Source: Parasponia andersonii
Taxonomy: Eukaryota > Streptophyta > Magnoliopsida > Rosales > Cannabaceae
DNA: 64,000 bases
Assembly: GCA_002914805.1 (NCBI GenBank)
Contig: JXTB01000335.1
Coordinates: 155,076 to 219,075, forward strand
Direction: 5' to 3'
Positions 1 through 9,938 of the stretch are shown here, in pieces (position 1 is the first letter of the stretch; the number at the start of each line of letters is the position of its first letter). The notes under the pieces are model-generated. The model searched no databases. It was given only the letters and a program-made list of their open reading frames with translations, and was not told the DNA's origin. Position numbers and translations under genes: made by a program.

Positions 1-1609
1 CCCGATTCCCGACCCCGAGGCATTCATGGATCCGTCCGTGTGGAGCGTCCAGGTTGAAGGGGGGCGAAGCTGTGACATTTGACTCAAGTCATGCCGCTCG
101 CCGAAGGATTCGATTTCCACCAGAAAATCTGCCATGACTTGCCCCTTTCGCCGTCCGAGGCTGGTACTCGATGTCGTATATCCCGAGTTCGATGGCCCAC
201 TTGGTCAGTCGTCCTGACAGGTCTGGTTTGGCCAAGATTTGGCGGATGGGGAAATCCGTATACACAGTGACCGAGTGCGCTTCAAAGTACTGTCGGAGCT
301 TCCTTTTAGCACTGACCAGTGCGAGGACCAGCTTTTCTGCCACATTATATCGGGTTTCGGCGTCTAGGAGTATGCGGCTTATATAGAATACCGGCTTTTG
401 TTTACCGTCTTGCTCAATGAATAGTACGGCGCTGATCGCTACTTCAGACACCGCCAAATAGGCGTACAGGTGCTCCCCTTCAGACGGGGAAGCCAGGATA
501 GGTGGGCGGCTTAGATACAGCTTGAGGTCTGCCAACGCTTTGTCCTGTTCTTCCCCCCAAACGGCCGTAGAGTTTCTCCTCAGGCATTGAAAAAAGGGCT
601 TGCATCAGTCAGACATCTTGGATACGAATCGACTGAGGGCGGCTACTTTCCCGGCTAGGCATTGGACCTCTCGAATGGATGAGGGCCTTTGCACATTCGC
701 GATCGAGGTCAGCTGGGTCGGGTTTGCCTCAATACCCCTTCGGCTCACGATATGTCCCAAGAATTGCCCAGAGGATACCCTAAAAGCGCACTTCTTGGGG
801 TTCAGACGCATCTGATGCTGCCTCAGAATCCGAAAGCATTCGTCTAGATGCTTCAGATGGTCTGAATCCTCCTTGCTCTTCACGACCATGTCGTCGATGT
901 AGACCTCTATAGTTTTCCCTAGTAGCCTGGCGAACATCTTATTCATGAACCTTTGGTAGGTCGCCCCTGCATTCTTCAAGCCAAATGGCATACGCTTGTA
1001 GCAGTATAGACCACGCTACGTGATAAAAGCGGTGTGGATCTGGTCTTCCGCGTACATGGGAATCTGGTTGTATCCAGAATAGGCATCCAGAAAGCTCATC
1101 CTGTTGAATCCCACCGTCGCGTCTACCATTTGGTCGATTCTTAGCAGGGGAAAACTATCCTTTGGGCAAGCCTTGTTCAAGTTGGTGAAATCTATGCAGA
1201 TACGGTCGTCGCCGTTTTTCTTTTTCACCACTACTAGGTTGGAAACCCACCGCGGGTATGTGCATTCCCTGATTAGACTGCTCTCCAACAGCTTTTCCAC
1301 CTCCTTATTGATCGCCTTATTTTTCTCTGGTGCGAATCTTCGGGGTTTCTGCCTGACCGAGTGGAAATGGGGGTCTATATTCAGTCGGTGGCAGGAGTGC
1401 GCGGGGTCTACCCCCGACATCTCATCATGGGACCATGCAAAGACGTCTTCATTGCGCCTTAAGAATCCCAACATCTCAGTCCTCCGTACCTCGAGCAATA
1501 AGGCTCCGATTAGGACCACCTTCTCCGGTTCTTCCTCTTTCAAAGGGACCGCCACCAGTTCCTCGATCGTGAATTGTGGGCTGTCAGACTCTTCTTCGAT
1601 CCGTCTCAT
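1..1609 (-). pseudogene. Reverse transcriptase and RNase H of the gypsy element
   Basis: This continues the gag-protease frame. The RT fingers/palm contain RICIDFTNLNKACPKDSFPL and FLDAYSGYNQI (1609-1016). After TAG at 1018-1016 come MPFGLKNAGATYQ and the catalytic YIDD (991-605). After TGA at 607-605 comes the first RNase H (YAYLAVSEVAISAVL, 535 to about 150). A one-base expansion of a G run (plus-strand C run at 142-145) then shifts the frame. In the shifted frame MADFLVEIES and the acidic RNase H-like motif LHTDGS can be read to the window edge. RT copies the element's RNA and RNase H removes the template. The breaks make this copy inactive; it would need a helper to move. Confidence 0.9.
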
Positions 1610-1636
1610 GTACGTTGGCAGGCGGTCCTTTGATTG

Positions 1637-3844
1637 CTATCCGTCTCTGACTGCGGCGCTTGCACTCGTGTCGGCTCCCCTCAGGGCGGCCGAAAAGCAT
1701 TTTCTCGCAGAGGCCTGGTCCCCCCTGATGTCAATCGTGTACGTACCGTCCTTTGACTGACATCTTAAAACTTGATGGAGGGTGGAAGCGACCCCATGCA
1801 TGGCATGGATCCATCCCCTTCCCATGATGACATTGAAGGAAGACTGGTAGTCAACGATGATGAAATCCACGTCCACGCATCTTTCGGCTGCACAGACGTT
1901 GAGGGTAATGATGCCTAAAGGGCAGACCCTGGTGCCGTCGAAAGCGAAAAACGGCTGGGAGGTTGGCCTGAGTGCGTTCCTATTCAGACCCATATTGTCG
2001 AACGTGTTGAGGAATAGGATATCGACACTGCTCCCACCATCGACCAAGACCCGCCCAACCAACACGGAGCCGATCTGCAGCTTGATCACCAGGGGGTCGT
2101 CGTGAGGCTGGCGTACTGTGGTTAGGTCTTGTTGAGTAAAAATGATGGGGGCGGCGTTTGTGCGGTCTTCTCCTGACATCACGTTGTTGACGGAGTGGCC
2201 CATCCCCTTCAAGCGCTTCACCCTGCCCTCGGCTCTTTTGAGGCACTTCTGATTTTCTTCTTGATCGTGGGTCAGCTCAGGCCTGCTCACGATGGTCGGC
2301 ACTATCCTGAGGGTCTGCTCTCCCGACCCCGAAGCTTGGACCTGCTTCCCTTTCTCAGTCCTGGCAGCGTCTTGCCGTGGCTGGGCTTCGTCGATTTTCA
2401 CGTACTGCCCAAGCTTGCTAGCGTGGACCGCCAACATGACCTGAGCATAGAGATTGCGGCAGTGAACGGTGTTGTGCCCGAAGTCTTTGTGGAATTGGCA
2501 GTATCTGCTCCTATTCTTCATATGCTCCGGGACGCCGGATTTGGGCGGGTCCTTGAAAATGCCCCTGTCCCTGTTCTGGAGGTATATCACGTCGATGGGC
2601 ATGTTAAGTTCGTACTTGGGTAGAGGATCGCGGGTTGTCTTCCTCCTCTTGCCTCCCTCCAAACCGTCTTGCACCAGGACTTCTTGCTTCGGGGTCGGCC
2701 CTTGGCCCGGTGGGGGCCTCTTCATCCCTTATGGGACCGGGGGTTGTATTGGTGTTGTCGTTACTGCGGCAAAGGTCTTAGGTACCTTCTGGCGGCTTTC
2801 TAGTACCCTGAACACCCCTTCTGACTTGGCCTGGACGTCCGCCATGTCGTATGGTAAGTTTAGAAGGAGGTGGTCCGTTAGCATTGATCCCGGCTGCAGG
2901 CTTCGGACGAATGAGCCTGCGGCTTGGACCGAGTCTGCACTATAGACCAGCGACATGACTTCTAGGAAATGTGAGAGATACTCCCGCGGGGATTCATCCG
3001 CGGCCTGTTCCAAACGGTCCAGGTCTCGCATGGTTTTTTGCTGTTTTCGGACACCCGCGTACTGCCTCAGGAAAAGCCTACAGAAGTCCTCGAACCCATT
3101 TATGGATTTTTCTGGGAGCTGCCTGAACCATAGCAGGGTTGGTCCTGCGAGGGTCGTAGAGAAAACTTTGCAAGTTACAGCCTCATCCCTGGTCTCTAAA
3201 GCCATCTTCTGCTGGAAGTGGTATATATGGTCGAAGGGGTCAATTTTCCCTTCGAACGGCCTGAAGGTCAGGGTCGTGAAGTCTCTTGGCCTTGGTTCCA
3301 TCTGGATCCAGTCAGCGAAGGCCGTCCGGTTGATGCCTCGCACGGTTTGTTCCGCCAGATCGTCTGGGGTCTGACTATGATGGTTGCCGAGTCTCTTTCC
3401 CAACTCTGCCATCATTTCCTGTTTCCAGTCGGGGGGCGTACCTCCAGGGCTCTCATGGTGTCTTCCGCCCACTGCCCCCCTGGTTTGGAAAGGTCTTGAC
3501 TGGCTTTCCCGTCCCCCCTTCATTCTTGACCCGGACGGGGCGGGAGTCTCTCCCCGCGATTGGCTTCCGAACTCCTACTGGACTTCTTCGTCGAAATCTT
3601 CCCTCCACTGGGTCCTATCTTCACTGGCCAGCAGACCCTCGAGGCGAGCATTATCTCTGCGTACCTCTGCGACCTCGTCCCTTAGACCCAGGACGGCCTC
3701 GTGGGCCCTCTCTGCCTTTCTATTTGTTTCTGCCAGGGCGACAAGCACCTGATCCAGCTTCTGCCCCAGATCTGGTCGTTCATCTCGGGAGCTTCCTTCG
3801 GCATCAGGACGGGTGCTCCTGGTTGTCATTCTTGAAGGTGCCAT
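1637..3844 (-). pseudogene. gag and protease region of the gypsy element, three segments in one frame
   Basis: The reading frame starts at ATG 3844 (MAPSRMTTRSTR) and stays in one phase to 1637. In-frame stops interrupt it: TAG at 3577-3575 and TAA at 2731-2729. The first segment has a charged heptad-like stretch (LRDEVAEVRRDNARLEG), probably coiled coil. The second is the capsid-like retrotransposon gag domain (for example FRQLPEKSINGFEDFCRLF). The third has a degenerate zinc-binding stretch (YCQFHKDFGHNTVHC) and an aspartic protease motif (VDGGSSVDILF), ending at TAG 1639-1637. In related elements gag is the particle protein and the protease cuts the polyprotein. Here translation would stop early unless readthrough occurred, which I consider unlikely. 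Confidence 0.88.
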
Positions 3845-3920
3845 CAGACGTTGTATGACTTTTTTGTTCGGGGAGGGCGCGGTTGCGAGTTTCTCACTCT
3901 CTTTTCCACGCTCAACCTTT

Positions 3921-3937
3921 TCCCACAGACGGCGCCA
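3921..3937 (-). other. Primer-binding site of the gypsy element
   Basis: The minus strand reads TGGCGCCGTCTGTGGGA three bases inside the LTR end at 3941. A TGGCGCC start just inside the LTR is the usual plant gypsy tRNA primer-binding arrangement. I did not assign the tRNA. It fixes the inner LTR edge and the element's direction. Confidence 0.75.
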
Positions 3938-3940
3938 AAC

Positions 3941-4781
3941 TGTTGGAGCAGTTTCTCACCAGTCGTCCACGTGTCTCCTACTGTTGACGCTGGATTCTCC
4001 AACTGTTCACGTGTCCTTACTGTCTCAAAGCTCTCTGAACTCCAAGCAAGATCGGAGAGGCAGGGGTGGCTACCTGCAAAGACTCTCCGATGCTTAAGTC
4101 AGTGGTTTATCTTTGTGTTTGGTAGCAAGAANTCTCTGGATCTCTCTCAGTCTCTTTTTTGTTGCTCACAGACTGCTTTTTGTATATAAGTTTTTGTGCG
4201 AACATGCCCCCTTTGGGAACGCATGGCTTCAATATATGTAGTCCTGAGATAGTGAATAGCATGGTTCTCTATCTCAGGAAAAATCATAAGTACCTTTCAC
4301 CTCAAGATCTTTTTTTTTAACCGTGACGGGCCGAAATTTCTGTGACCTTTTCTGTGCTATCGTGACCTGATTTTCGCCGCCTCCTACGGCTTCAATCTGT
4401 CAGGAGCAAGATTTGGGCAAATCGCCGTTCTGACATGACGGCTTGTCCCTGCGCACGCACCTACCCAGAAACGCATTAAATGCTCTGTCCGGGTCTGGAG
4501 CCGGGGGGCTGCTTTCAATTGTACCCAGTCTGAAGACCCTTGGGGCTTCTGACCCCTATAACTGTTGAGGTAAGGGTCGCTGTTCCTAGACAGCAGACCC
4601 TCGGGGCCTCAGACCGCCAGCTGTCGTGGTTGGGGTCTGACTGGCTGGACCGTCTGGGATCAGTTTTGGGGACCCTGGGACTTCTGACCGCCACGTTCGG
4701 AAGACCCAAAAGCTGATGGCGAGATCACGTGCGATCCGCGTGGTCCTCCTCATGGTTCATGGTTCAGGAACGAGCCCCACA
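3941..4781 (-). repeat. 5' LTR of the gypsy element
   Basis: On the minus strand the LTR runs from TGTGGGGCTCG (4781) to TGCTCCAACA (3941), with the short TG...CA inverted ends. It is about 841 bp. A TATA-like word (CTTATATA on the minus strand, near 4190-4181) is a candidate promoter. The outer boundary could be 4781 or 4783, since both give CA ends. One ambiguous base is at 4132. Confidence 0.75.
4531..4700. repeat. Three imperfect GC-rich repeats inside the LTR
   Basis: A unit resembling GACCCTNGGGNCTTCTGACCGCC occurs near 4535, 4596 and 4670. The spacings are unequal (about 61 and 75 bp). Such repeats in U3 often act as enhancer-like modules in plant retrotransposons; that role is inferred here. 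Confidence 0.6.
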
Positions 4782-4783
4782 CA

Positions 4784-6860
4784 TACTATGTCTGTAATGT
4801 TATTATGTCTGTAATGTTCGATAATATAGTAGTTTATAACATTGCTTTTTCTTTTTGTATATATTTTTAGTTAATTAGTCTTGATCCTTTGGTCCTTACA
4901 TTTACACAAATTAAATAACTGCCAAAACAAAATTTAAAAAGTTGAAGTTCCTTTTTATCTGAAAAGAAAAGTAATAATAACAATTAACTTTGACTATCTT
5001 TAATTTTGACAAAAATTGTTTTCCAATAATTTGACCTAACGTGTAAGAAGCTGCATGGAGTTGTACGTACGTCGTGAAATATTGCGTCAATCCTACTAAT
5101 GTTCCATTTACACCTAAGAGAAAGTGAATACATCAGAAATTAAAGGAAATATTGTTCAAAATCAAGACTGTATATTCAATATTTCAACCTGGTTTTGACT
5201 GTCGGCCTCTACCAAAATAAAAGACCAAAGATTATTAACACGCACAGAACATAAATATTAGAATATTGAGGTCACGCAAAGGATAAATAAATTAATGTAT
5301 ATACTTCAACTCTTCAAATGTTTCATATTGGAAAAGTCCTTCCTACTTACTTCAACTACATCTATATATATAAAAATTAGAAACGGCCAAAAAAATTAAC
5401 ATTTTTTCAAACCAACAGGGATATATGATCAAGACAAACGAAATAATGAGAATCACGCACCAAGGTGGAGTGTGACATATATATAAACATATATGTATAT
5501 TTATATAAACATACGCATCAATAACATCGAAATTTATATGTGGACCCCACTATCAAACCAGGGACAGTTTCATGGTTTCAGGAATATTTTCTTCTCTTAT
5601 GTGGCTGGAAAATGCTAACTCCGTGACTTTTGATCAACTTTGTAATAATATCAAGTTGATGGAAATTGATGGGAACTGTTTATCATGTTCCTTAAGTTTA
5701 ACATTCATTCATAAGGTGTGGTGATAGTTTTTGGTTTTTATCTTTTGTTACTTCATTGGTATCAATCAAAACACGCAGTCATCCGGATCAAATATTACTT
5801 ACAAAAATATGAAACAAACAACACATTAAAAATATTGTGCAGCATAACTACTCCAAATATTATAAAATATAAACTACTAATACTAAATGCAAACTTCAAA
5901 TAAAAGAAAGTACAAAATTTGGATTATAATACAAAAATCCAAAAATAAATGAGAAAAAGAGATAAAAACAAAATTATAGAGATCCTTATGAATAAAAATC
6001 CTCACTAATAGATAACTAATTTTAGGATGATTAAAATCAATTACAGAAGGTTTATTTATAAATAACTATAGACCCCAAATATTCATATACAAACAATGTG
6101 AAACAAAATACAAAATAATTTTAAAAACTAACAAATCAAATTCTAATACAAACTTCATAGAACATAATTATTTATTCTATATATGCTAAACAAAAATACT
6201 GACTTCATATATGGCAGCACCATTCAAAATAGAATATGCACTCAAAAAAAAAAGCTAGAATGTTATGCCAGCTAGCTTGATTAGACTAATAATACTGTTG
6301 AATTCGAAATTTTCCCAGTCTAGCTGAGTTTTGCGTAATTAATACTTTTAATCGACCTCTTGCTATCCATGCAATAGTTCTTATAGGAATAAAATCCATC
6401 GCTTAGAAAATTTATTTACGGTCTCACACATTTATTAATATATAATACTTTAATATATTCATACTACTGTTTCATAGAAGACGTATTCAACTCTCGTCAT
6501 GGACCTCCTCAACCGAACCGAGGGTTAAAGTTGCATCAGACTTGTTATTACCCTAGTCCATCCCTTGGTCTAATTAGTGAAGCTTAAGTAGAAAAACAAC
6601 ACCACTACTGTTTAATAATCACAGTTGTGAGAAAACTGAAAACTTACGAGACAAAGAAAGTCAGGCAATTGTAGCAAGTATATCCCTTTCAAAACCCCAC
6701 CCAATCACTACCCTTCCGTAAAAACCCAAAATGCCCCCACCAATAAAACAGTTCATTCCATAACCTTTTTGATGTACTCTCTGCTTAATCAAATCTCCCA
6801 CTCCCCCTCCCCCCCAAAAAAAAAAAAAAAATAAATAAAATTGAATTAAATTAAAATTTA
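4784..6860. other. AT-rich intergenic DNA, promoter side of the ATL gene
   Basis: I see no gene. The stretch contains a short direct repeat of TATGTCTGTAATGTT (4786 and 4801), AT microsatellite-like runs around 5360 and 5480, and a C-run/A-run (6803-6830) just before the ATL start codon that probably lies in the 5' leader. Confidence 0.6.
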
Positions 6861-9800
6861 ATGGCTGCTTCTGAAATCATCATCTTCTTATTCCTCATCA
6901 ACATCGTCTCAATCTTCTTCTTCTTCTTCCTTCCTGATGTAGCAGCCAACATAACCGACTGCGGAGAAGCAATCTGCGCAGCCGAGTCGGGCCCCGGCCC
7001 TGCCGCCGCTCCTCCGCCGGTAATTCACTTCCCTTTCCGGCTGGCCGGCCTCCAGCTCCCGCGGTGCGGCTACCGGACCGGGTTCGACCTCTACTGCAAC
7101 AACCGGAACCAGACCGTTCTCCGGCTCCGGTCCGGCGACTTCGCCGTCCGGCGAATCGACTACGAGGAGCAGTCCCTCTCGATCAACGACCCCGACGGTT
7201 GCCTCCCGAGGCGGTTCCTGAAGGGGGAGTTCCAAATCTTTGGCTCCGATCCGTTCAAGGTCGATCGAGTCGAGAACTACACGTTCCTCAACTGCTCCAA
7301 GGCTCTGATGACGTCGTTCCGGCTCAGCCCTGTTTCCTGCCTCGGTAACGGTAACGACAACTTCGGCGTTTTTGCCGTTTCGACTGACAACAGGGCGGCT
7401 CAGCCGTCGTCGGACTCGGCGCAGTCTCCGTCGCCGTCGCCGTCGCCGCCTTGGTCTCTGTGCTCGGTGATTTCGACCGCGATGGTTTCTGTTCCGGTCA
7501 GCCCGTTTCCCTGGCCGAATAGGTTTTCGGACCTCACTGGAGATATCCGGCTGACGTGGACCGATCCGGACTGCGGCGCTTGCCTCGCGCGCGGAGGAGA
7601 TTGCGGGTTTCAGACCGGGTCGGGCACGAAGATCGGATGCTCCGTTCCTCCAAGCGGTTCAAATCAAGGTATGAATCATGATGATCCTTTTCTTTGCCTT
7701 AGACTGTTCATTCTTTTTTCCGGTGGAGTTGAACCGATGATTAAAATGTCGGCGTAAGTATTTTTTGTAGCTTTTATTTTACAGAGGTTCGAAAATAATG
7801 TCCGAAGATATTGTGAGAAAATATGGAAATTTATTTTAAAACTCAAAACTTTTAAAAGAAATTTTTTTTAAAAAAGTTAAAACAAATCATATTGTGTAAT
7901 TTATATTAATTTTTATTGAAAAAAAATTATTTATAATTTATAAGACAATAAAATATGGGTATACGGGAGAAAACGATCCAATTTTATTTTATATAATAAT
8001 TTTAAAATCAAAATATATATTATTTTATTTTATTTAATATATATCGTATAAATACCTTACATAATATAACTAGTTTTTAATTACACTAAAACTTATTCAT
8101 AATATTATAGAACAGTTTTAAATATATTCAAAGTTATAAGATTCAGAGGTGTTCCAAAATTTTTTAAAGGCCACGAGAGTTTTGTAAGGATTCTAAAATA
8201 ATAAACTCAAATAATGTAAATATTTTCATTAAATATAAGTAATTCTTGAAAAATTCTAAAATAATAAATTCAAATAGTGTAAATATTTTAATTAAATATA
8301 AATAATTCTAAAATTTTATCAAGAAAGATAATAATGATTTATTTTTTTAATCTTTACTACTATTTTTTTAAAAAAAGAAAGTTTGGAAAAAATTTGATAT
8401 TTTTATTAACATTTCAAAATATCAATAATATTATCGCGATAATATTTATAAACATATCATTATTAGGTTATGTTATGCTATTATTATTTTTTTACTGATA
8501 TTTTATTGACATATTTTCAGCATTATCAATATTTTATGGATACCCTAAAAAAATTATTTTTCCATATTCAAAATATCAACATAGATACATCGTGAATATT
8601 ATTGCAACAATATTTGTTGCAATATTTTAATAGGTGAACGCACCGGATCAATAGATCGTCAACCTGAGTGTTTCGACTAAGTCAACTGCTTATGTTATAA
8701 AAAGTCAAACTAATTGGTAGAGAGTGGGACTCACTGCTGCCAGTTACGAATGTTTGGATGGTGAATCGCTTTCAACAAAATCACAAGTCAGTTCGAAATG
8801 ACACGTGTCACAGCTATTTTGCCAAGTAGGATCGCTGGTATGAGACGGAACCGAGTGGAGGTTTTGTGGTCAAATACTCAAATGAGTATTATTTGTTAAT
8901 TGTTATTTTTTAATCTCTACAGTCCAAGCGACGTCGTTCGTTCTAGAAGAAAACAAATAAACTAGTTAATAATAAAAGGGGTAGTTCGGGCCGTGGGTGG
9001 TGGGCCCATGGGTTTTTAAAATTGAAAAAAAAAAACTTAGCTGCTAACCAATAACTTTGGAAGCCCATATGGACTTGGTCACTCTGATATCAATGATGGT
9101 TTGGCCCAGTAATAACACTCTCCCCTATTGGTATTTGGAGAAGTGTCAAATTCTGACCAAGGGGTAGATGAGACAATTAAATGTTCATTACATTCTACTT
9201 AGCAAAATTTGGTATATTTTGTTTGTGGTAGGTGGGGGACAGATGAGCTGTATATAATTAAAACTGAATTGCCTTTTAAAATTAAGTGATACTTAGTTAT
9301 TGTGCATTGTCTTGTCTTGTTATTTTCGTTTAGTATTGTTCTCTCTTAGCAGATAGTGCTCTAAGTTTTAGAATAATATCACCTACTGTCGATTTGGGAA
9401 AGCGTTTTTTTTTTTTAATTCTTGGTTTTGGGCTAATTTGTTTCACAACTAAATGAATGGGTTTTTAGGTCTTCCAAGAGGTGCAAAGTATGGCATAATC
9501 ATAGGGGTTGGTATACCAGGACTCCTATGTGTCATTGGGCTAGCAAGCTACATTTGTGGCAGGGTAAGAGCTTGTGGGCAGCGCCGGCGGCGGCCTTACG
9601 CGGACTACGCAGGCACGGGCACACCGGAGCCGGTGGTTGTCTTAATGGGCCTTGATGGGCCGACCATCGAGTCGTTTCCGAAGATTCAGTTGGGCGAGAG
9701 TAAGCGCTTACCCAAGCCCAATGACAATACTTGCCCAATTTGTTTGTCCGAGTACCAGTCCAAGGAAACATTGAGGACCATACCAGAATGCAACCACTAT

Positions 9801-9938
9801 TTCCATGCTAGCTGCGTCGATGAGTGGCTCAAAATGAATGCGACATGCCCACTTTGCCGTAATTCGCCGGAAGGTTCCTCCCATGTTAGTCCTTCTTCGT
9901 CAGTTTCTTCGTCATCATCTTCCTTAGCATCGTCCTAG
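6861..9938 (+). CDS. ATL-type RING-H2 E3 ubiquitin ligase with GUB_WAK_bind ectodomain
   Basis: Exons are 6861-7668 and 9469-9938, spliced AAG|GTATGA to TTTTTAG|GTC; the split codon gives Gly. The product is 425 residues. It begins with a hydrophobic signal peptide ([18 protein letters not shown]). A cysteine-rich ectodomain follows, of the GUB_WAK_bind type found in wall-associated kinases ([25 protein letters not shown]), then a second cysteine cluster ([16 protein letters not shown]). One membrane segment lies at about 277-299. The RING-H2 is C358, C361, C377, H379, H382, C385, C396, C399, followed by a Ser-rich tail. This layout matches the Arabidopsis ATL20/21/22 group, membrane E3 ligases presumed to sense the wall or apoplast. 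The single intron separates ectodomain from membrane-RING module and contains a Mutator-like element. The substrate is unknown. Confidence 0.92.
7738..8633 (-). mobile_element. Mutator-like non-autonomous element in the ATL intron (copy B)
   Basis: Its left end (GATTAAAATGTCGG, 7739) and whole length align, reverse-complemented, with the element at 16921-18214. Shared stretches include TTTTATTTTACAGA, TTTTAAAACTCAAAA and CATAATATTATAGAACAGTT. There is no coding capacity. Candidate 9-bp target duplications are TTGAACCGA (7729-7737) and GTGAACGCA (8634-8642), only 6 of 9 identical, so the insertion is old or the boundaries are off by a base or two. It lies wholly within the intron and leaves the splice sites intact. 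Confidence 0.7.
8191..8316. repeat. 63-bp tandem duplication inside Mutator-like copy B
   Basis: Two units beginning TTCTAAAATAATAAA (8191 and 8254) lie head to tail with a 63-bp period. The related element behind OXA1 has this unit once, so the duplication arose in this copy after the two diverged. Confidence 0.75.

Larger units (their letters stand above)
1..4781 (-). mobile_element. Ty3/gypsy LTR retrotransposon, 5' LTR to RNase H (cut by window edge)
   Basis: Read on the minus strand, this holds an LTR (4781 to 3941), a primer-binding site (3937-3921), a gag start at 3844, a protease motif, a reverse transcriptase and RNase H, in gypsy order. Integrase and the 3' LTR lie beyond base 1. 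The RT has the plant motifs MPFGLKNAGATYQ and YIDD. A second RNase H-like motif (LHTDGS) begins near the edge. That pair of RNase H-like domains is known from the Tat (Ogre/Retand) lineage, so I infer Tat. The element is far more GC-rich than its flank. It is non-functional in this copy because of stops and one frameshift. The target-site duplication cannot be checked because the other end is missing. Confidence 0.93.

Noticed and set aside
1104..3858. Plus-strand open frames of up to 218 codons across the gypsy element
   Set aside because: They are reverse frames of the gag-pol sequence with Ser/Pro-rich composition and no domain signature.
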